A stretch of DNA of 20,463 nt from Cudoniella acicularis (GCA_013054445.1 JAAMPI010001060.1:1-20463); one strand, 5' to 3'. Positions 1-11,132 are shown, counted from the first letter of the stretch. Numbers and translations are program-made. Notes: generated by a model not told the origin, from the letters alone.

Positions 1-1947
1 GAAATAAGTGAGGACAAAAATAGAAGTCTGTATACCACAAGGAAAGGGAATGGTCGGGGATATGTCGGAGCTTCGGAAAGCTTTTGGTGGTAATATTGGG
101 TTTGGTTGTACATAGGGCACAAGAAATAAAATCTTGCAATAAAACCTATGTCTCATTGCCTACGTGTAGGTGAAGTCATCGGCTGGTTGATGTCTAACGC
201 GAGAATTTCCCCGAATTGAGCAATATCGTTACGAAAAACAGGGATCGGGGACTCGTCCGAAATCTCCATCCTAGCGATTGTTACACTACGATAAACCATT
301 GAAGGGACAGATTAAAAATTTCCTCATGCATAGCTGTTGTGGCACAGTATATTGGTCATATGCTCAGTTCAGATATTAAGTTTTTCGAGCACACCTTTGG
401 TAGGTGGTGCTTTTTCATCTCAGCCATAACTAGAAGTCAATTTCACCAGTAGTCCCGCATCGATGATATTTGAACTATGGCCATTTAGTTTCAAACAAAA
501 GGAACATAACACGCCTAGTTTAAGACAAGTACATTGCTTTGAACGTCCACAGAATACTGACAGAAGAAATAATTCATGGCGCCGAAGGACAGTCAGCATT
601 CCGAATAGTGTGGCACAATTGGCTTGAATGAAGCCTTTTATGGACGGGATAGCCTCAACGCCAACCATAAGCCCACAATCTCGTAGGTTAAATTATGTCG
701 AACTGCTGCCGCTGACTTTCGGCACTTTGCGGGGATGGGAGGGCTTGCTAGTTGCAAGGCCGGGCTTTCATAAAATGAGTCTCATATGGAGAGCAGGAAA
801 ATTCTCCAAACGCCGTCACTAATTCCGGACAATTTACCTATGAACATTGTGAAAACGTAGATATCACCGTTGAAATCAGTACATCACCGCTGAAAAAGCT
901 CCCTTGCGGCACACTTCCCGCGCTGACATCAGGCCACCCACCTCATCAGGTAAGCCCAGCTAATCAAGTGACATCAAGATCAAGCCATGGCCCCAAATCC
1001 TGCCGTCTTCTTCAAATTTGTTGCACTTCGCACCTCCAACTTGTGTTGCACAGGATGGACGAACATGGGGAAGAAAAAATATATTTAGACGCGAGGATTA
1101 CTCCGGGAGTCGGAGGAGGCTCCGGCACCTCCGCAGCAACAACCAATGTATAGTGGGAAGAGATGACTCGAGGAATTTAGTGCTTGAAACAAAATTCTGC
1201 AAGCGCAGGTTAATTTGCTTGCATTGTCAGTCTGCAGTGCCATCCTCACTCAAGGTTTGCATTGGATGTTGTGAGGTTCGTCGATGACGAGGTGGATGAA
1301 ACAGCCAGCCAAACATAATCGAGCAAATTCGGAGACTTTGAGCCAATCATGCTTATACAGGGGGTCCAAAGCTCTCCCGCCCCGAGCAGATGCCTCAGAT
1401 CACGGGATAAGTGCAGTGAGGGTAGCCGATCGGTTCGGGGGCCGGGAATTTAGAGCTTCCGAGTCAAATTTGACACCACCTGGATTTCCAAAGTGCCTCG
1501 AGAAATATATTATTATAAATACCCTATTGATGCGACTCGGAGACGAGCGACCACAGAACCGAGCGACATTACACAGTGAGTAGCCATACCAAGCACTCGA
1601 CATTTCTATCCGAAAAATCATAATGAGCCTTCGTGCTTTTCAGCTGCCGCCCTAGCAGAATAGCATTACCTACAAGAAGGTCCTTAGACCTGTGTTTTGC
1701 TCCCGTTCACTAATCTTTCCTCGGATTAATAACCTTTGCAATTTGGCCATGGAATCATAGGTGCACTCGTCACGTCATGCAGCTCCCGAGGTAGGGGTAG
1801 CTCCAAATGATTAACAATCAACAAATCGCGACATTTATTCCAGCCAATTCCCACATCTCTTTGTTTCGATTCATCCCAACTTACATGTCAGTGACCACCG
1901 CTTCTCAACGTTTAGATCAAACCAAGAATCATTTCCCCACAACCAAG
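1..1947. other. Intergenic region, no recognisable gene
   Basis: Open frames here are short (about 60-100 codons), overlap on both strands and match no family I know. No splice-connected series of frames gives a recognisable protein. The only local structure noticed is an imperfect 20-bp direct duplication at 863-902, both units opening ATCACCG(T/C)TGAAA. The last 200 bases presumably hold the promoter and 5' leader of the SDR gene. Confidence 0.6.
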
Positions 1948-2962
1948 ATGGCAGCAGCAAGCAATTTCTTCAGCATTGTCGCTGGTGTTGGCGCAGGCAC
2001 AGGTACATCATATCGCTCATCATCCCTTCCTTAATATGCGAACAAAAGCTCATATCATCTGCCAACAGGTCGTTCCGTCGCGCTCAAATTTGCTAAAACC
2101 TACCCTGTCGTTCTCCTTGCTCGAAACCCCTCAAATTACGAAAACATCGTGAAAGAAATCCAAGGCTCCGGAGGTCAAGCAATCGGCATCTCAACCGACG
2201 TGTCCTCAGCCCAATCTGTAGCCAATGCCTTCTCTGAGATACAAAAAGAGTTCAAGGGGAAGAAACTGGCGGCAGCTATTTACAATGTCGGTGGGAGGTT
2301 TGTAAGAAAGCCATTTTTGGAGTTAACTCTGGAGGAGTATGAGGCAGGATATGAGGCTAATGGGTAGGTTTCATGATAATGCTTGGTTGTGGGTTTAGGT
2401 GCTGATAGATGTGGTTTGCAGAAAGGGATTCTTCCTCTTTGCGCAAGCTGTTCTCCCTCTACTTCTCGAGTCCGTCGAGACGTCACCTCACCCACCTTCA
2501 TTGATCATTACTGGCGCTACTGCATCACTCCGAGGAAGTGCAACTATGTCTTCCTTCGCCAGTGGCAAGTTTGCATTGAGAGCAACCGGGCAAAGTCTGG
2601 CGAGAGAATTTGGGCCCAAGGGCGTTCATGTTGCGCATGCTATTATCGATGGCGTTATTGATATCCCGAGAACGAAGGAATGGCCGGTTAATGGCGGTGT
2701 TGAGGACGGGAAGATTAATGCTGATGCGGTAAGTTCATACATCTGAAAGAGAGGCGGAGCCATTAACGGCTTGTCGTTCCAACCTTCATAAATCCAGCAT
2801 GCTAACCGTGGCACGCATTAGATTGCTGATTCTTACTGGTATCTTCACACCCAACCTAGGTCACATTTTACGCAGGAACTAGGTATGTATTGCCAAGTTA
2901 TAAATGAAATATACAAAACTAATGTCTTGACAGACGTCAGACCATATGTTGAGAAGTTCTAG
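1948..2962 (+). CDS. Atypical short-chain dehydrogenase/reductase (SDR) family protein, five exons
   Basis: Predicted SDR of 248 aa. Exons: 1948-2002, 2069-2363, 2422-2728, 2822-2882, 2934-2962; all four introns are GT-AG and the frame is kept throughout. The N-terminus holds a Rossmann dinucleotide-binding signature (GVGAGTGRS, residues about 14-22), completed only when intron 1 is removed. An NVGG stretch stands for the usual NNAG. The active-site region is unusual: the YxxxK position reads FASGK (Phe162, Lys166), and the residue 13 before it, normally catalytic Ser, is Ala149. From memory, relatives with a GATASLRG...FASAKFALR signature share this, so it is probably a subfamily trait. Substrate and catalytic competence are unknown; a cytosolic oxidoreductase or a non-catalytic SDR-fold protein are both possible. 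In-frame upstream ATGs at 1807 and 1885 exist, but 1948 gives the normal SDR N-terminus. Confidence 0.85.
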
Positions 2963-3551
2963 ATAGTAAAATAAGCTCATTACATAGTCCTGATGATAAT
3001 TGAATCTTGAATCCATGGAATCCCTTGAACCCCGCCAGTACATGGAGAGAACAACGTGACATTAAAGAGAAAGTATATTTCTCACCATCAAACTCTACTT
3101 CTTCAGAGATTGAAATCTAGAGGAAAGTCTGCAGGCGAGCAAACCCGCTTCCGAAGAATTAGGCCTTTTGTTTCCTCTTCGCTAACCGTATACCGCGAAA
3201 GCCATGAAACCCAGTAAAGGAGATTGACGCGGAGATAATATAGCGATGAGTAAAGATATAATCTGAACTCGATCATGAGACTGCTTTTTCACGTTAGTAG
3301 GAGGGCAACGGCCCCAAAGCAGATGTATAGCAAAACACACCACGCCGTGCAATGAGCACAACTTTGCTTCGGGAAGAACCTCCCATGGACCTCCCGAAGG
3401 AGCATTTCACAAAAGACCAGACGTGCGAGCACGGAGGATGTGAAATGGCCATAAATGTTTTGTCATTCCTATGTCTACCACGTCCAGCCAGCACCTGCCA
3501 GCCTCCAAGTGCAAATAACAATCATGCCAAATACGCCCGACCATACCACAT
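2963..3551. other. Convergent intergenic region between SDR and L26 genes
   Basis: This 589-bp stretch separates two genes whose 3' ends face each other. It should contain both 3' UTRs and polyadenylation sites. I see no conserved coding frame, RNA gene or repeat. Confidence 0.6.
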
Positions 3552-4100
3552 TTATGCCTTCGACTTCAGCTTCTCCTTGATTTCCCGGCCAATCTTGATG
3601 CGCTCCAGTATGCTCTCACGATCCTTGTCAAGCTTCAACTTTGTGATAACGACCTTCGATGGGTGGACGCCGATGGGGACTGATTGACCAGATGACTTCT
3701 CCTTGACAACTCGCTCGATGTGGACGATGTACTTGAGACGGTAGACGGAGGTGATCTTGCCCTCACGGCCCTTGTTGGAACCTCGAACAACGAGAACTTC
3801 ATCGTCCTTTCGGATTGGGATTGAGCGGACCTGACAACTGGTTAGGCAAATGCAAAACTTGCGGAATGAATAGCACAAACGTTGTACTTCTCTCGGAGCT
3901 CTTTGCTTAGAGGTGCGCTCATGATTGTGCGTCTCACGCTGGAAGGCGCATCGAAATGAGCCTTGCGGGACTTTCTCCTCGAAGAGGCAGTGGCTGGACA
4001 GACAGAATGTCAGTCGTGGATTTAGAGGGATTGGGTAGATTCGAAGGCTTCAAATCCTGGTATAAAGCGCGGAGTACATACAGGTATTGATCTTCGTCAT
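3552..4100 (-). CDS. rpl26: 60S ribosomal protein L26 (uL24), three exons
   Basis: Structural protein of the large cytosolic ribosomal subunit (uL24 family). Exons in minus order: 4100-4082, 3993-3881, 3830-3552, giving 136 aa, the usual fungal length. Introns of 88 and 50 nt are GT-AG. The first coding exon is only 19 nt and supplies the N-terminus MTKINT; the next adds the basic segment [11 protein letters not shown] and KELREKYN. The long exon carries the KOW-type core ([20 protein letters not shown]) and the conserved [10 protein letters not shown] stretch, and ends in a Lys-rich tail. Match to fungal L26 as I remember it is near complete, with no missing segment. It is transcribed away from the aquaporin gene; an AATCGTA-type tandem motif lies just upstream of its ATG. 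Confidence 0.97.
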
Positions 4101-4154
4101 CTTGGCAGAGGTTGCTGGATGAACGCGAAGAAATTTGTCGTGGTGGTTGTCGTT

Positions 4155-4178
4155 GATCGCAAATCGTAAATCGTAAAA
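4155..4178 (-). promoter_or_regulatory. Tandem 7-mer upstream of L26 (candidate promoter or leader element)
   Basis: The + strand shows GATCGC then AAATCGTAAATCGTAAAA, so the minus strand reads about three copies of a TTTACGA-like heptamer, 55-78 bases upstream of the L26 start codon. Its position would suit a promoter or 5' UTR element of a highly expressed gene. I know of no named factor for this exact motif, so the role is inferred from position and repetition only. Confidence 0.3.
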
Positions 4179-4898
4179 GAATTTCTGCAATGAAGTTTGT
4201 GTGCGAGCTTACCTAATCACCCCATAAATTAGCGAACGCACGTGCAGCTGCGCACGGGTATGGTGTTTGCCGAGTTAATACCGAAGTTTTCAACCACCTC
4301 CTTTTGGAAGCATTACAACTGGCAACCATCCTCCTTCTTCAGAGCCGATTCACAATTGATATTTATGGTGATGGAGATTCCCTGTAATACTATCCTCTAT
4401 GTCTAGTCGGGGTCTCTGCAAAACATCGCGTTGAATTATAACAAATCAACCAGCTGGACCGTCTTGAAGGAATTATTGTCAACCGCCAACAAAGCATGAG
4501 ATCCCGGAGGGATTAGAAAACCAAGTGGAGATTCCTCACCGGTCAATCATAACAAACATAGGTCGATATTACATAAAGGCTTGTTACTTGTTTGGGGATC
4601 ATGTGAAGTATTTTGCATTGATTGCATGCCATTTAAATTTCAATGCAAGTTTTGTTTTTGGGTTTTCCTGTACTATTTAATTCCCATATTTCCAAGCACA
4701 AAGAGCCTTTCAAACCAGAGAAGGGACAGTTCGGCCAGAAAGCACGCAGCCCACTAGTGGCCCAAGGTCCAACTGAAGTGATTTCCCTCACCCAGCGCTT
4801 ATATTTATAATAACGGAAATTTTCCATTCGTTGTAGTATTTTCTAGGCGCCGGGGATAAACGGAAACCCAAATGAGCTGTTTAAGAGAAGGTAATATA

Positions 4899-5019
4899 CC
4901 CACAATAGGATAGTGATTTAGACTTTTAAAGTGGTCTATGGAGCCCTCTCTTTAAATCAATATCAGGTACCGGTATATAATTTCCAGTCAACGAAGCTGA
5001 GCTACTTTGCTACTGTGAG
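4899..5019. mobile_element. MITE-like terminal-inverted-repeat element, copy A
   Basis: About 121 bp. The left end reads TACCCACAATAGGATAGT; the reverse complement of the right end reads CTCACAGTAGCAAAGTAGCTC, matching at roughly 16 of 26 positions. The right half (CAGTCAACGAAGCTGAGCTA...TTGCTACTGTG) lines up with copy B at 16046-16154 (CAGTCAAAGGAGCTGGGTAA...GTGCTACTGTG), and the left end matches too (GTAATATACCCACA against GTAATATATACCCACA). ATA flanks both ends, compatible with a short TA-containing target duplication. There is no coding capacity, so it would be a non-autonomous DNA transposon remnant. Limits are approximate. Confidence 0.6.
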
Positions 5020-5911
5020 ATATTCTCAGGAACCCGGCGAACCCGGCACTCATCAGAAAATACCGCACTGGGTAGATACAACAGACAAGGCGAGTACCCA
5101 GGTAGTTTCTCATTTTTGACATACATAATGAACATCTTGACGTCACCCACGGGTAGCCAATCACGAATCTGAGGCTCTACATTCTCCGCCTTCACTCCTC
5201 AACATGCCAATTACCTTCCTATGATTCATACCTCTACAGGAGAAGATCACAGACTTCAAACCAAATATCGATGATTCCGGATAAGTAAAATAATTATTGG
5301 TCAAGCAGCAAACTAGTCTTCAAGTGATGTTCTATCCCCACAGTTCGACATCTCTCGACTTGCTCTTATTGAGGAGGTATGTATGAGGGAGAACCAGGGC
5401 TACACAGGCAGAAGAGAAAGGAGTTGGTTAAGACCGAAAACCCCGGGGTCTAGCTTCTGCCCTGAACTTTCATTCGCTAATCATATTTTACTCCAGCTTT
5501 GTGACCGCCGTCAAGGATGGAATTTGAGAGAAATTTAAGTACTATTTTGTCATAAATTGAACGGATAAGAAGATTAAGTCAAGGAAGAAGGTCATCAGAT
5601 CGGTAGGGGATTAGAACTCTCCTAAAGCCTGCATTTTCACGGGCAAGGATACGCACCAAGAAACTCGCTTTCAAGCCCATTTTGTGAAGTTGTCCTAGTA
5701 CAACGTTCCACCTACGATTTTCCATGTCGCCGGGAACTCATAAGTATGCTGCCAGCGGAGCGCGATTTTCAGACGAGCCATCTGACCTCTCCCGAAAGCC
5801 TCACTTTCAGATATTTGCCTCACATCAGATATCCGATATTAAAGGACACTAAGCAACAGCAAACACGATTGCTTCGAAACTTATCTTGCTCCATAGCCGA
5901 ACTTTCTCATT

Positions 5912-7355
5912 ATGTCGTCGGCACACATTGAAGACGCGGCCCGTACAACTGGCTATGACGCCCGACGATTGCACACCAATGAAATGGAAATTGGTGTAAC
6001 TGATGCGGTGCAATGGCACGTCCAAAGGCATGTTATGTCTCCAAACCCCATTTCCCAGCGAAAGCTCGATTTCGAGCATGCAAGACCTAGGTGGATCAGA
6101 GAAATGGCAGCTGAAGCTCTTGGGGTATTCTTTTATGTGTAAGTGCTGAACTGTTACTTGTTTCCTGCAGTTGCAGGTAATCCTTGCCTCATAACACAAC
6201 TAACGCAGGCAGTTATCCTGGGATTGCCTCCACGGCCAGCTTTTTCATAAATGACACCCAGCCGGCGTTTGGCTCAATATTTCAAATTGGTTGGGCTTAT
6301 GCCATGGGCATCGCATTTGCCATTATAACGTGTGGTTCAACTTCTGGTGGCCATTTTAACCCAGCAATCACGCTGTGCTTTGCAATTTGGAAAGGGTAAG
6401 ACACTCACAGTATAAAAATCATTGTGGCAATCCCGCTAAAAAAAATAAGGTTTCCTTGGGCAAAAGTGCCGAGATACATATTTGCCCAGATGTTTGGTTC
6501 ATTCCTTGCGGGTTTGATTGTGGTTGGCCAATACTATCCGCAGATGTCGTCACTTGCAGCTAAGTTTCGATCAAGAGGCCAAAGCCCAAATTCATTAGGA
6601 GGTCCCGGGAGCATCCTTTGCAGTTTTCCAGCACCTACGGAGACCAACTATGGCTATCTGTTCTTCATTGAGTTTTTCGTTGACAGCCTTATTGGGTGAG
6701 CCATATATAAATCGGAAGGACTACTAGAGCAGGCGGGACTAATAAGTTACAGAATAATTATCTGGGCTGTCTTAGACCCCGCCAATCCTTTTGTGACCCC
6801 GGCAAGCGCCCCGTTCATTATAGGCATTGCCTACGCCAAGTAAGAACAACCAATTTCTTTAATTCAGTTTTACCGTGCTCTGAAGACTCAGTTCCATGCA
6901 GCATGTACCACTAAAAGACTTAGAGCAGCCTTTTCTGTCCCAGATTATCCCGAAGCAGACTGAGTAGAAATATGCTGACTCCCCAATCTTATAGCATGGT
7001 CTGGGGCTTCGCAAACGTTACAATCTCTACAAATTTGGCTCGTGATTTTGGTACTCGAATTGTGGCAGCAATATTCTATGGTGGTGATGCGTTTGGCGAC
7101 TACGCCGCCATCTCTATTCTGGCGAATGTGCCAGCTACGATTTTCGCCACAGCCATATATGAACTTCTCCTCAGAGATAGCTTTGCAATAATTGCAAAGG
7201 GTCATAACGTGCACGAAGATGGAGAGGAAGGTTTGACGCGCCATTTGACGAAAACCGGAACATTAGAGGGGATTGCGGATAACATAGCGAGAAGAGGGCA
7301 AGTGAGCAGCGATGAGTCGTACGAGAATGCAAGAAAAGAAAATTCCCCGGTCTGA
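5912..7355 (+). CDS. Aquaporin / major intrinsic protein (MIP) channel, five exons
   Basis: Membrane channel of the MIP family, likely passing water or small neutral solutes; location (plasma or internal membrane) cannot be read from the sequence. Exons: 5912-6138, 6213-6395, 6450-6695, 6753-6839, 6995-7355, giving 367 aa. All introns are GT-AG; intron 3 has a clear GACTAATAA branch site. A hydrophilic N-terminus of about 65 residues precedes six expected membrane spans. The first pore box is canonical (GGHFNPAIT, Asn125-Ala127). The second is changed: ISTNLARDFGTR, with Asn261-Leu-Ala in place of NPA, but the selectivity-filter Arg264 kept. The C-terminal tail (HEDGEEGL onward) is polar. The long extracellular-type loop after span 4 and the NLA box recall a group of filamentous-fungal aquaporins rather than Fps1 or yeast Aqy. 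The 155-nt last intron could not be shown to hide another exon, since AYANMVWGFA reads continuously across it. Confidence 0.92.
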
Positions 7356-8085
7356 ATGTGGTAGATATAAGCTGCAACAATAATGAATAATAGTCAATGA
7401 CTTCCAAAACTCGAAGTCTCAAATCAGTTATGATGACAAAGTAGCAAGGTTGGTTTTAGAACTGGGAGTCTGACTCTACGTACTCGGTCCGGTTTTTCGT
7501 GAGGCCGTGGAAATTATTAAAGGCCAGTTGAGGTACTCACAGTAGGACAGTAACCCACAAATATCGTAGTAATTAGTCTCTTTTCGCTTTAAGAAGCGCC
7601 TTTCGTAATATTTCGCTTAGTAAAGGTGAGTGATTTTGCTCCTGTGATGTATCATTAACCCTACCCTGAGTACATGGGTCTGGAGAGAGTTGAATCGTGT
7701 AAACGAATATTTTTAGCGAGGGAAATGAGTGGACTTGAATGGGTTGGTTTTGGACTTGTGATAGATCATCTCCTGAGTCTTGAGGGACTCGTGTGCTCCC
7801 CTGGATTACATAAGCGAGGCCAGGAACTTCCAGGTTCGTTCGGGAAAATACTTTTGGAGGGGCCCGAAAGGCAGGAATTTTGCGAAGCCCACATCTGCCT
7901 GCTTTCTTGAACGTTGCACATCAGGCGCGGCAAGATGGCGACAAGCTCTTCACGAAACCAGCGTCGCTGAAGTCGTATTTTCAGATTTGCCATCTCCCTT
8001 CTTTTTCGCATCTTCGTCCGCTTCCGCTTCCGTGCCGCCATTCTTTCGACGGTACTTTTCCTGCCATCAGCTTGTCTCAGCTGCC
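7356..8085. other. Intergenic region upstream of PRMT5, with a repeat
   Basis: This 730-bp tandem spacer holds the aquaporin 3' end, a MITE-like copy at 7535-7650, and the PRMT5 promoter and leader. The last 100 bases before the PRMT5 ATG are pyrimidine-rich (repeated CTTC/TTCC), common near fungal transcription starts. Frames reading through here into PRMT5, or antisense to it, have no recognisable content. Confidence 0.55.
7535..7650. mobile_element. MITE-like terminal-inverted-repeat element, copy D
   Basis: About 111-116 bp. The left terminus reads CTCACAGTAGGACAGTAACC. It matches the reverse complement of copy A's right end at about 18 of 23 positions, and that of copy B's right end at 17 of 20. 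The right terminus, GGTGAGTGATTTTGCTCCTG, matches copy B's right end at about 17 of 23, so both ends are present. GTA/TGTA flanks are compatible with a TA-type target duplication. Internally it shares AGTCTCTTTTC (7575-7585) with fragment C (16275-16285) at nearly the same distance from the left end. No coding frame. Confidence 0.65.
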
Positions 8086-10838
8086 ATGACTTCTTTCCAG
8101 CCTGTTGCGGCCGATGATACTGAGTCTCAATCGGCCGTTAATGACTTCACGCCGACTTTCTACATTGGCCATCATGAGTCGAAACGGCCGTTGCCTGTCA
8201 CAGACTTTGTTCTGCGACAGGCTCAGGACGTGGGGGTAAGTTCCAAGCTCTGCTGCAAGCTACAAGCTGCTCCATTCGCCTTGACACCACGTTTACTAAC
8301 ACTGGCTCTAGTATGACATGCTCACCAGCCCTATTACAAGCCCTCATTTCCACTCGAGGGTCTTGACTCTGGTGTCCTCCTACTTCTCCGAATTGGCACA
8401 GCTTGACTCTCTCGGAAAATCGCCTGCTACGAGCACCCCGCCTGCTCCAATCATCCCTCCCCTCAATCCTGTCGATACCCCATTGACCCCCAGCGATACG
8501 CTCTCTCAGATCATTGCATATTCCAGCCCTTGGATAGACTTGTGCTCACCTGATCCATTGATTGCCAACATATCGCGCCAAGTTCTAAACATCGAAATAG
8601 CATACGCTTCCTTTTGTGGAGTTGGCCACATCATTATACCAGGCCCGAGGAACTATAGCAGTGGATCAGAGGATAACAATGGACTCATCCAGTATGCTCG
8701 TGCGATACAAGAAGCTCTCACTATTGGGAGCTACATTCAGATGGCGATTCAAATTCCTATGTATGGGCATGACGACGTGAGAGAGATGACAGGCGACCTT
8801 CAACCCTTTGCTAGAGAACAATACCCACACGAAAGGCCAGAGGAAAACAGGGAGATTGATCTATTTGAGACGTGGGATGCATGGAACTATATTCGGGGTG
8901 TTTGTAAATACAATTCGAGACTTTCAGTAGGTAAGAAACCAATACAATCCACTTTTCATATCTTGCTGGCTTGTGAGGCACGATCCAACACAACCATGAG
9001 GGTTGAGACCCTTCGGAGTTATACTCAGCTCTGGAGGTATTTCTTCCGCTCTACTGAAGAATCCCGGGTGAATAGCTCCAATTGCTAATGTTTGGGTGCA
9101 GCTCTTGGACTGCCTCGCCAACTTCCAGTAGAGTCTCTACAGTCGCGTTGGTTTGCTGAGCCATTAAGACTACTCTCGTTCACCCGGTCAACATTCCTCA
9201 AAAACAAGGGTGGCCACCCGGTTCTGAGCAAGAGTCACCAAAATCTTGTTTCCAGATACATGCGTCTCAAACAACCTCCCTGGCTTTTACTATCTGATGT
9301 TGGACCTGTTCCTGGCCTGGATGATCCCACTCAACTCACAGATATCGCCGATGGCTTTCCGTCTCCCAGCTTTGTTGAAGATGCATCTAGATCTGTTTCT
9401 GTGTCCCCTACGCCTGCTGAAGCGGCAGGGTCTTCGTCCAAGGACTCGCAAAAGACGAAGCTCAAGGTGAAAGACCCGGCAGCGCATCTCATTTACATGA
9501 GATATCTCCAAAGAAATCAGCCCCCAAGGACAGCCATCGAGAGATTTGGAGCTGGCTATCAAGATTATCTTCAAGCTCCTCTTCAACCCTTGACTGATAA
9601 TTTGGAGTCTGTGACATATGAAGTTTTTGAAAAAGATCCTGTCAAATATGACTGGTACGAGCGTGCTATTGCTCACGCACTGTCCAATTGGGCCCCGCAG
9701 GGCAAACCTACTTCCAGTCCTAGTGGTGCGGTTGTAATTGCTGTTGCTGGTTCTGGACGAGGACCATTAGTCACACGTGCTCTGAACGCAAGCCAAGCAA
9801 CAGGCGTAGCTGTGGAAGTTTGGGCCGTTGAGAAAAACCCCAACGCTTATGTGCTGCTTCAGAGACACAACGAGGAGGATTGGGGTGGCGTTGTCAACGT
9901 GGTCAAAAGCGACATGCGTGCTTGGAAAGGTCCTCTTCGCAGTTCAACGGGGCCAATCGGGCATGCGATCACCACTACCACAACGGCTCCCGAATCACCG
10001 CATGGCAAAGTCGACATTCTTGTCTCAGAACTTCTTGGCTCTTTTGCCGATAACGAGCTTTCCCCAGAATGTTTGGATGGTGTGCAACATGTTCTAGCAC
10101 CCGACTTTGGGATTTCTATCCCTAGCTCTTACACCGCCCATTTGACCCCCATCTTGGCTCCACGTTTGCATGCAGATATCTCACATAGGGCAATAACAGA
10201 CCCTACTGCTACAGAAACGCCGTATGTGGTTATGTTACATGCTATCGATTATTTGGCAACTTCTGTTCCGGACCATCCTCGCATTCAGCAAGCTTGGGAA
10301 TTTGTGCATCCTTTACCCGCATCTACGTTAGCTATCGCGGAGGCTCGAAGAGGGGGCGGTGTAAGTGGTGGCGGTGGCGGAAGCATGTCTGGTGGAGATG
10401 GTGCTAATGAGCACAATACTCGCTATGCTAGGTTGAAATTTATCTGTAAAGACAGAGGCGTGGTAAATGGGATAGCAGGATATTTTGAGGCTGTTCTTTA
10501 TGACGACGGCGAAGACAGCAAGGTGGAGCTGAGCACGAGGCCGGACACTATTGACGCAAAGAGCAAGGATATGATATCATGGTTTCCCATATACTTTCCT
10601 CTCAAGGTACGTCCAAAGCACACTTATACGGAAAGAAAATTATTAACTAAATGGACAGAATCCCCTATACTATCCCGATGACTCGGAGCTGGAAATAAGC
10701 ATTTGGAGACAAACGGATGATAGAAAGGTTTGGTATGAATGGCTTGTGGAAGCTTTTGTGACGGTTGGGCCAGAGAAGAGGATGAGGCTGGGGATGAGCG
10801 AGGTTGGAACCAGTCGCAAAGTAGGCTGTCTCATGTGA
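8086..10838 (+). CDS. prmt5: Protein arginine N-methyltransferase PRMT5 (Skb1/Hsl7 type), four exons
   Basis: Type II arginine methyltransferase making symmetric dimethylarginine with S-adenosylmethionine; targets in other eukaryotes include histones and Sm proteins. Exons: 8086-8235, 8312-8930, 9102-10606, 10659-10838, giving 817 aa; introns of 76, 171 and 52 nt are GT-AG. The N-terminal TIM-barrel part includes the WNYIRGVCKYNSRLSV / ALGLPRQLP join across intron 2. The catalytic domain begins near NLESVTYEVFEKDPVKY, which holds the PRMT5-specific Phe. SAM motif I is GSGRGP (473-478). The double-E loop is SELLGSFADNE (Glu566, Glu575), followed by LSPECLDG. Lineage-type insertions are a Pro/Ser/Thr-rich stretch in the barrel, a Ser-rich charged linker before KVKDPAAH, and a Gly-rich loop at about 674-690. 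The C-terminus ends in the usual fungal VGPEKRMRLG region. All catalytic residues I can check are present. Confidence 0.96.
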
Positions 10839-11132
10839 TGATACCAATTTACTATTTCATAGAACAATTGGGAGGGTAATGGTGTGTCATTTAGTCATGA
10901 AATGTGTGACGTTCCTAATGTTCATGACCTCGCCAAGACCTAGTATCAAAAAGGCATTTTCTGTCATATTTAGCAAACAGTCTTGCTCTTAACGCCTTGC
11001 CCATGGACATTATTTTTGGTCGAAAATCGAAAGGCTGTCCGTGCTGAAATATTGCCTCACTTGTAATTCAGACAAAAATCCTCCCCACCTATCAGTATCT
11101 TAGAGAGTAGAGTTCTTCATCCCCAAACTCCA

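Larger units (their letters stand above)
4101..5911. other. Divergent intergenic region between L26 and aquaporin genes
   Basis: This 1.8-kb stretch should contain the L26 promoter on the left and the aquaporin promoter on the right. Between them I see no convincing gene: frames are under about 65 codons. It contains one copy of the MITE-like repeat (4899-5019). The remainder is plain, AT-leaning sequence. Confidence 0.55.

Noticed and set aside
863..902. 20-bp direct duplication starting ATCACCG(T/C)TGAAA
   Set aside because: About 15 of 20 matching bases and only two units; within what chance gives in 20 kb, and no link to any feature.
4633..4827. Minus-strand frame of 64 codons with a SGLRAFWPNCPFSGLKGS stretch
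   Set aside because: It vaguely resembles repeat-derived fungal peptides, but there is no second copy in the window and no splice partner; too weak to call a gene or transposon remnant.
5601..5640. tRNA T-arm-like segment (GGGGATTAGAACTCTCC)
   Set aside because: The loop does not fit the TTCRANY pattern on either strand, and no acceptor stem or anticodon arm could be paired. No tRNA or rRNA gene was found in the window.
5849..6199. Minus-strand frame of 116 codons
   Set aside because: It is antisense to aquaporin exon 1 and crosses intron 1, with no recognisable content.
6840..6994. Possible extra micro-exon in the long fourth aquaporin intron
   Set aside because: Joining the flanking exons directly gives AYANMVWGFA, the continuous sequence expected in homologues, so no exon is needed.
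7780..8085. In-frame N-terminal extension of PRMT5
   Set aside because: The extra 102 codons do not resemble any PRMT5 N-terminus, overlap a pyrimidine-rich leader, and the 8086 ATG gives a typical short start.
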